From Clostridia bacterium (GTDB lineage Bacteria; Bacillota_A; Clostridia; Oscillospirales; CAG-272), in NCBI GenBank assembly GCA_017414585.1, contig JAFQLN010000004.1:1-7326 (forward strand): DNA of 7,326 nt. Direction: 5' to 3'. Shown here in pieces: positions 5,464 through 7,326 of the stretch (position 1 is its first letter; the number at the start of each line of letters is the position of its first letter). The notes beneath the pieces were generated by a model, which was given only the letters and a program-made list of their open reading frames with translations, searched no databases and was not told the origin of the DNA. A program made the position numbers and the translations under genes.

Positions 5464-7032
5464 GTGTATATCACCATCTGCGATACTACCCTCCGCGACG
5501 GAGAACAGACACCCGGCGTGCATTTCGGACGCGCGCATAAACTCGATATTGCCAAACGGCTTGCAAAAACGGGCGTGGACGTGCTCGAAGCCGGTTTTCC
5601 CGCATCCTCGAAAGGGGATCTGGAAGCCGTTGCCGCTGTCGCACAGGCATCCGCGGACGGAAAACTCGGTAAGATGACCGTGTCCGCACTCGCCAGAATG
5701 ATGCCCTCCGATATTGACGCGGCGGCAGAAGCGCTCCGTGCAGCAGAGAGAAAACGTCTGCACGTCTTCATCGCCTCGTCCGATATCCATCTTGAACATA
5801 AACTCAAACTCTCCCGCACAGAAGCTGTCCGCCTTGTGAGGGAGAATGTTGCATACGCAAAAAAGCTCGGTGTGTTCGACGAAATCGAATTTTCCGCCGA
5901 GGACGCAACCCGCTCCGATCCCGCTTTCCTCTGCGAAATTGTCTCTGCCGCTGCCGAATGCGGTGCCGACATCATCAATATCCCCGATACCGTCGGCTAT
6001 ACCACCCCTGCGGAATATGCGGGACTGATCCGGCGCATCCGGGAAATTCTGCCGGAAAACTGCGCGGTCAGCGTGCACTGCCATAACGACCTCGGCATGG
6101 CAGCCGCAAACAGCCTCGCAGCCGTACAGGCGGGCGCATCCCAGATCGAATGTACCGTCAACGGACTCGGAGAACGTGCGGGAAACGCCGCCATGGAGGA
6201 AGTCGTCATGGCTCTCACCGTGCGCAGGGACGCTGTCACACAGAACGGCGAAACGTGTCTGACCGGCATCCGTACCCGCGAAATTACCGAAACCAGCCGT
6301 ATGGTCGCATCGCTGTCCGGCGTGGAAGTCGCTCCCAATAAAGCCATCGTCGGGGATAACGCTTTTGCCCATGCCAGCGGCATCCATCAGCACGGCGTAC
6401 TCGCGTCGCGCAGTACATACGAAATCATGAATCCCGAAGACCTCGGACTCACTTCCAATACGATTCTGCTCGGAAAACTCAGCGGCAGACACGCCTTTGC
6501 GGATCGTGTCGCACAGCTCGGCTATTCCCTCACCCCCGAAGGTGTGGACGCGGCGTTCGCACGGTTCAAGGAAATCGCGGATAAGAAGGATATCATGCGC
6601 GATGACGATCTGCGTGCTATTGTCGGTGAGTATCTCGATTCCCTTGAAGGGCGTTATTATCTCAATACATTCCAGATTCAGTCCGGGAATCATATCAAAG
6701 CCATGGCACTCGTCACGCTGGAGGTCAAGGATCCCGAGCATCCCGCCCTCGTCACCGAAGCCGCGCCCGGGGAAGGTCCCATTGATGCGGCGTTCAATGC
6801 CATCGACCGGATAGCCGGCGCGGAGGATGTGGAGCTTGTGTCGTATGATATTTCCGCTGTCACGGAAGGCACGGACGCACTCGGCGAGGCGAAAGTGAAA
6901 ATCAAGTCCGCTGAAGGCAGTACCTATACCGGACGCGGTGTGTCAACCGACGTTATCAAAGCCTCGATCAAGGCATACCTTGGCGCCATCAACAAATGGC
7001 AGAAGGGACGGGAAGTTCACGCCGACGCATGA
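5464..7032 (+). CDS. leuA: 2-isopropylmalate synthase
   Basis: This enzyme condenses acetyl-CoA with 2-oxoisovalerate in the first committed step of leucine synthesis. It is 522 residues, essentially the E. coli LeuA length. The TIM-barrel catalytic domain opens with TTLRDGEQTPG (8-18; Arg11 and metal ligand Asp12). VHCHNDLG (204-211) supplies metal ligands His205 and His207. NGLGERAGNAAMEEV (233-247) is the IPMS signature, and FAHASGIHQHGVL (301-313) contains the likely catalytic His308. NPEDLGL (323-329) and LGKLSGRHAF (336-345) start the linker. The C-terminal LeuA regulatory domain (about 395-510) carries the GEGPIDAAFNAIDRI element (436-450) involved in leucine feedback. This domain and the signature argue against homocitrate synthase; citramalate synthase is less likely but cannot be excluded by eye. 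The GTG start has GGAGG nine bases upstream. No other leucine gene lies in the window. Confidence 0.93.
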   Translation: MYITICDTTLRDGEQTPGVHFGRAHKLDIAKRLAKTGVDVLEAGFPASSKGDLEAVAAVAQASADGKLGKMTVSALARMMPSDIDAAAEALRAAERKRLHVFIASSDIHLEHKLKLSRTEAVRLVRENVAYAKKLGVFDEIEFSAEDATRSDPAFLCEIVSAAAECGADIINIPDTVGYTTPAEYAGLIRRIREILPENCAVSVHCHNDLGMAAANSLAAVQAGASQIECTVNGLGERAGNAAMEEVVMALTVRRDAVTQNGETCLTGIRTREITETSRMVASLSGVEVAPNKAIVGDNAFAHASGIHQHGVLASRSTYEIMNPEDLGLTSNTILLGKLSGRHAFADRVAQLGYSLTPEGVDAAFARFKEIADKKDIMRDDDLRAIVGEYLDSLEGRYYLNTFQIQSGNHIKAMALVTLEVKDPEHPALVTEAAPGEGPIDAAFNAIDRIAGAEDVELVSYDISAVTEGTDALGEAKVKIKSAEGSTYTGRGVSTDVIKASIKAYLGAINKWQKGREVHADA

Positions 7033-7041
7033 GCAGTCCGT

Positions 7042-7142
7042 TCTGCACCAAATTCAGGAGCAGACGGGCGAAGCCTCGTCGCGCTGTAATGACGTTTGGT
7101 CTGCACCAAACTCAGGAGCTGACGACGAAGTTCGTCGCGCTA
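7042..7142 (+). repeat. Two copies of a 58-base-period direct repeat
   Basis: Copies begin with TCTGCACCAA at 7042 and 7100 and continue A(T/C)TCAGGAGC(A/T)GACG, a small hairpin, then TCGTCGCGCT. The hairpins differ: GGC-GAA-GCC in copy 1, CGACGA-AGT-TCGTCG in copy 2. The same decamer is in both arms of the element at 3034-3371. Confidence 0.8.
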
Positions 7143-7148
7143 TAGGAT

Positions 7149-7166
7149 GAACGGTTTAAACCGTTC
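7149..7166. repeat. 18-bp perfect palindrome
   Basis: GAACGGTTTAAACCGTTC is fully self-complementary. It can form a hairpin in RNA or be a dimeric protein site. It is the fourth of the serial stem-loops after leuA. Confidence 0.85.
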
Positions 7167-7179
7167 GAGAAAATAGGAA

Positions 7180-7199
7180 GAAAATGCTGACGCATTTTC
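7180..7199 (+). repeat. 8-bp perfect hairpin
   Basis: GAAAATGC and GCATTTTC pair perfectly around loop TGAC, followed by AAAAAG. There is no T-tract on the plus strand. Confidence 0.8.
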
Positions 7200-7245
7200 A
7201 AAAAGTTATGCCACTGCGCGTGGCGGGCGGTCTTCGCAGACAGCG

Positions 7246-7277
7246 GTTAAGAGGACTCGGCTGCGAGCCCTCTTAAC
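7246..7277 (+). repeat. Long hairpin, 14-position stem
   Basis: Outer arms GTTAAGAGG and CCTCTTAAC pair over nine bases. After one A-C mismatch the inner CTCG/CGAG continues the stem around loop GCTG. It lacks a T-tract, so it is not a canonical terminator. Confidence 0.8.
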
Positions 7278-7289
7278 AATCACCCGCAG

Positions 7290-7312
7290 CAAAAGAGGGA
7301 GACCCTCTTTTG
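7290..7312 (+). terminator. Candidate terminator hairpin downstream of leuA
   Basis: CAAAAGAGGG (7290-7299) and CCCTCTTTTG (7303-7312) pair perfectly over ten bases around AGA. The TTTT is inside the 3' arm and is followed by GAATC, so it resembles a symmetric A-stem/T-stem terminator. It is 258 bases from the leuA stop, and no better terminator lies nearer. It could equally be part of the hairpin series. Confidence 0.45.
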
Positions 7313-7326
7313 AATCTCCCCTTGTC

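Larger units (their letters stand above)
7033..7326. other. Gene-free, hairpin-rich region after leuA
   Basis: No credible coding frame. It holds a diverged 58-base direct repeat (two copies) followed by closely packed stem-loops at 7094-7111, 7123-7137, 7149-7166, 7180-7199, 7210-7224, 7230-7241, 7246-7277 and 7290-7312, plus a small GGC-GAA-GCC hairpin in the first repeat unit. The stems do not resemble each other in sequence. It may be a repeat element, a structured RNA or a composite 3' end for the leuA transcript; it runs to the window edge. Confidence 0.7.

Noticed and set aside
5401..6741. 446-residue minus-strand open frame opposite leuA
   Set aside because: Rich in His, Gly, Cys and Asp as expected for the antisense of this codon usage. 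No family resemblance, and leuA is certain on the other strand.
7246..7277. Canonical intrinsic terminator
   Set aside because: Strong stem but no T-tract on either side; kept as a hairpin only.

Overview
The window (about 7.3 kb, moderately GC-rich) looks like chromosomal housekeeping DNA from a Gram-positive anaerobe of the Clostridia, probably an Oscillospiraceae/Ruminococcaceae-type gut bacterium. The lineage is inference. It rests on strong AGGAGG-type ribosome binding sites, TTG and GTG starts, an RNase M5-family protein, a DUF1385 membrane protein coupled to prmC, and an Mbeg1-like (DUF2974) lipase-fold protein. No phage, transposase, CRISPR or defence gene is visible.

Layout. A leftward pair, holA (DNA polymerase III delta subunit, 1706-645) then an RNase M5-like toprim gene (631-32), are 13 bases apart; the second gene's ribosome binding site abuts the holA stop codon. 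Divergent from holA is a rightward DUF2974 alpha/beta-hydrolase gene (TTG start, 1824-2918) ending in a textbook UUCG-loop terminator. A 584-base gene-free stretch follows (2919-3502). It holds a perfect-consensus leftward promoter, a roughly 338-bp inverted-repeat element with 100-base arms around a 23-base tandem repeat, a 20-bp direct repeat outside the arms, and finally the rightward promoter of the next operon. That operon is yqhQ/DUF1385 (3503-4582), prmC (4579-5400, ATGA overlap) and leuA (5464-7032, GTG start). After leuA, the last 294 bases carry no credible gene but contain two copies of a 58-base unit and a dense series of about nine small hairpins.

How the genes fit together. holA serves replication (clamp loading), the M5-like gene rRNA maturation, prmC release-factor methylation, and leuA the first step of leucine synthesis. 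They look like neighbours rather than one pathway. prmC is followed by leuA, not by its usual partner prfA.

The unexplained material is all non-coding: the two intergenic repeat regions share the decamer TCTGCACCAA and are built from hairpins. In the paired arms of the first element one small hairpin has been replaced by a different sequence that also folds. I see no evidence of a new protein-based system; the hairpin-rich repeats are the best candidates for something undescribed.
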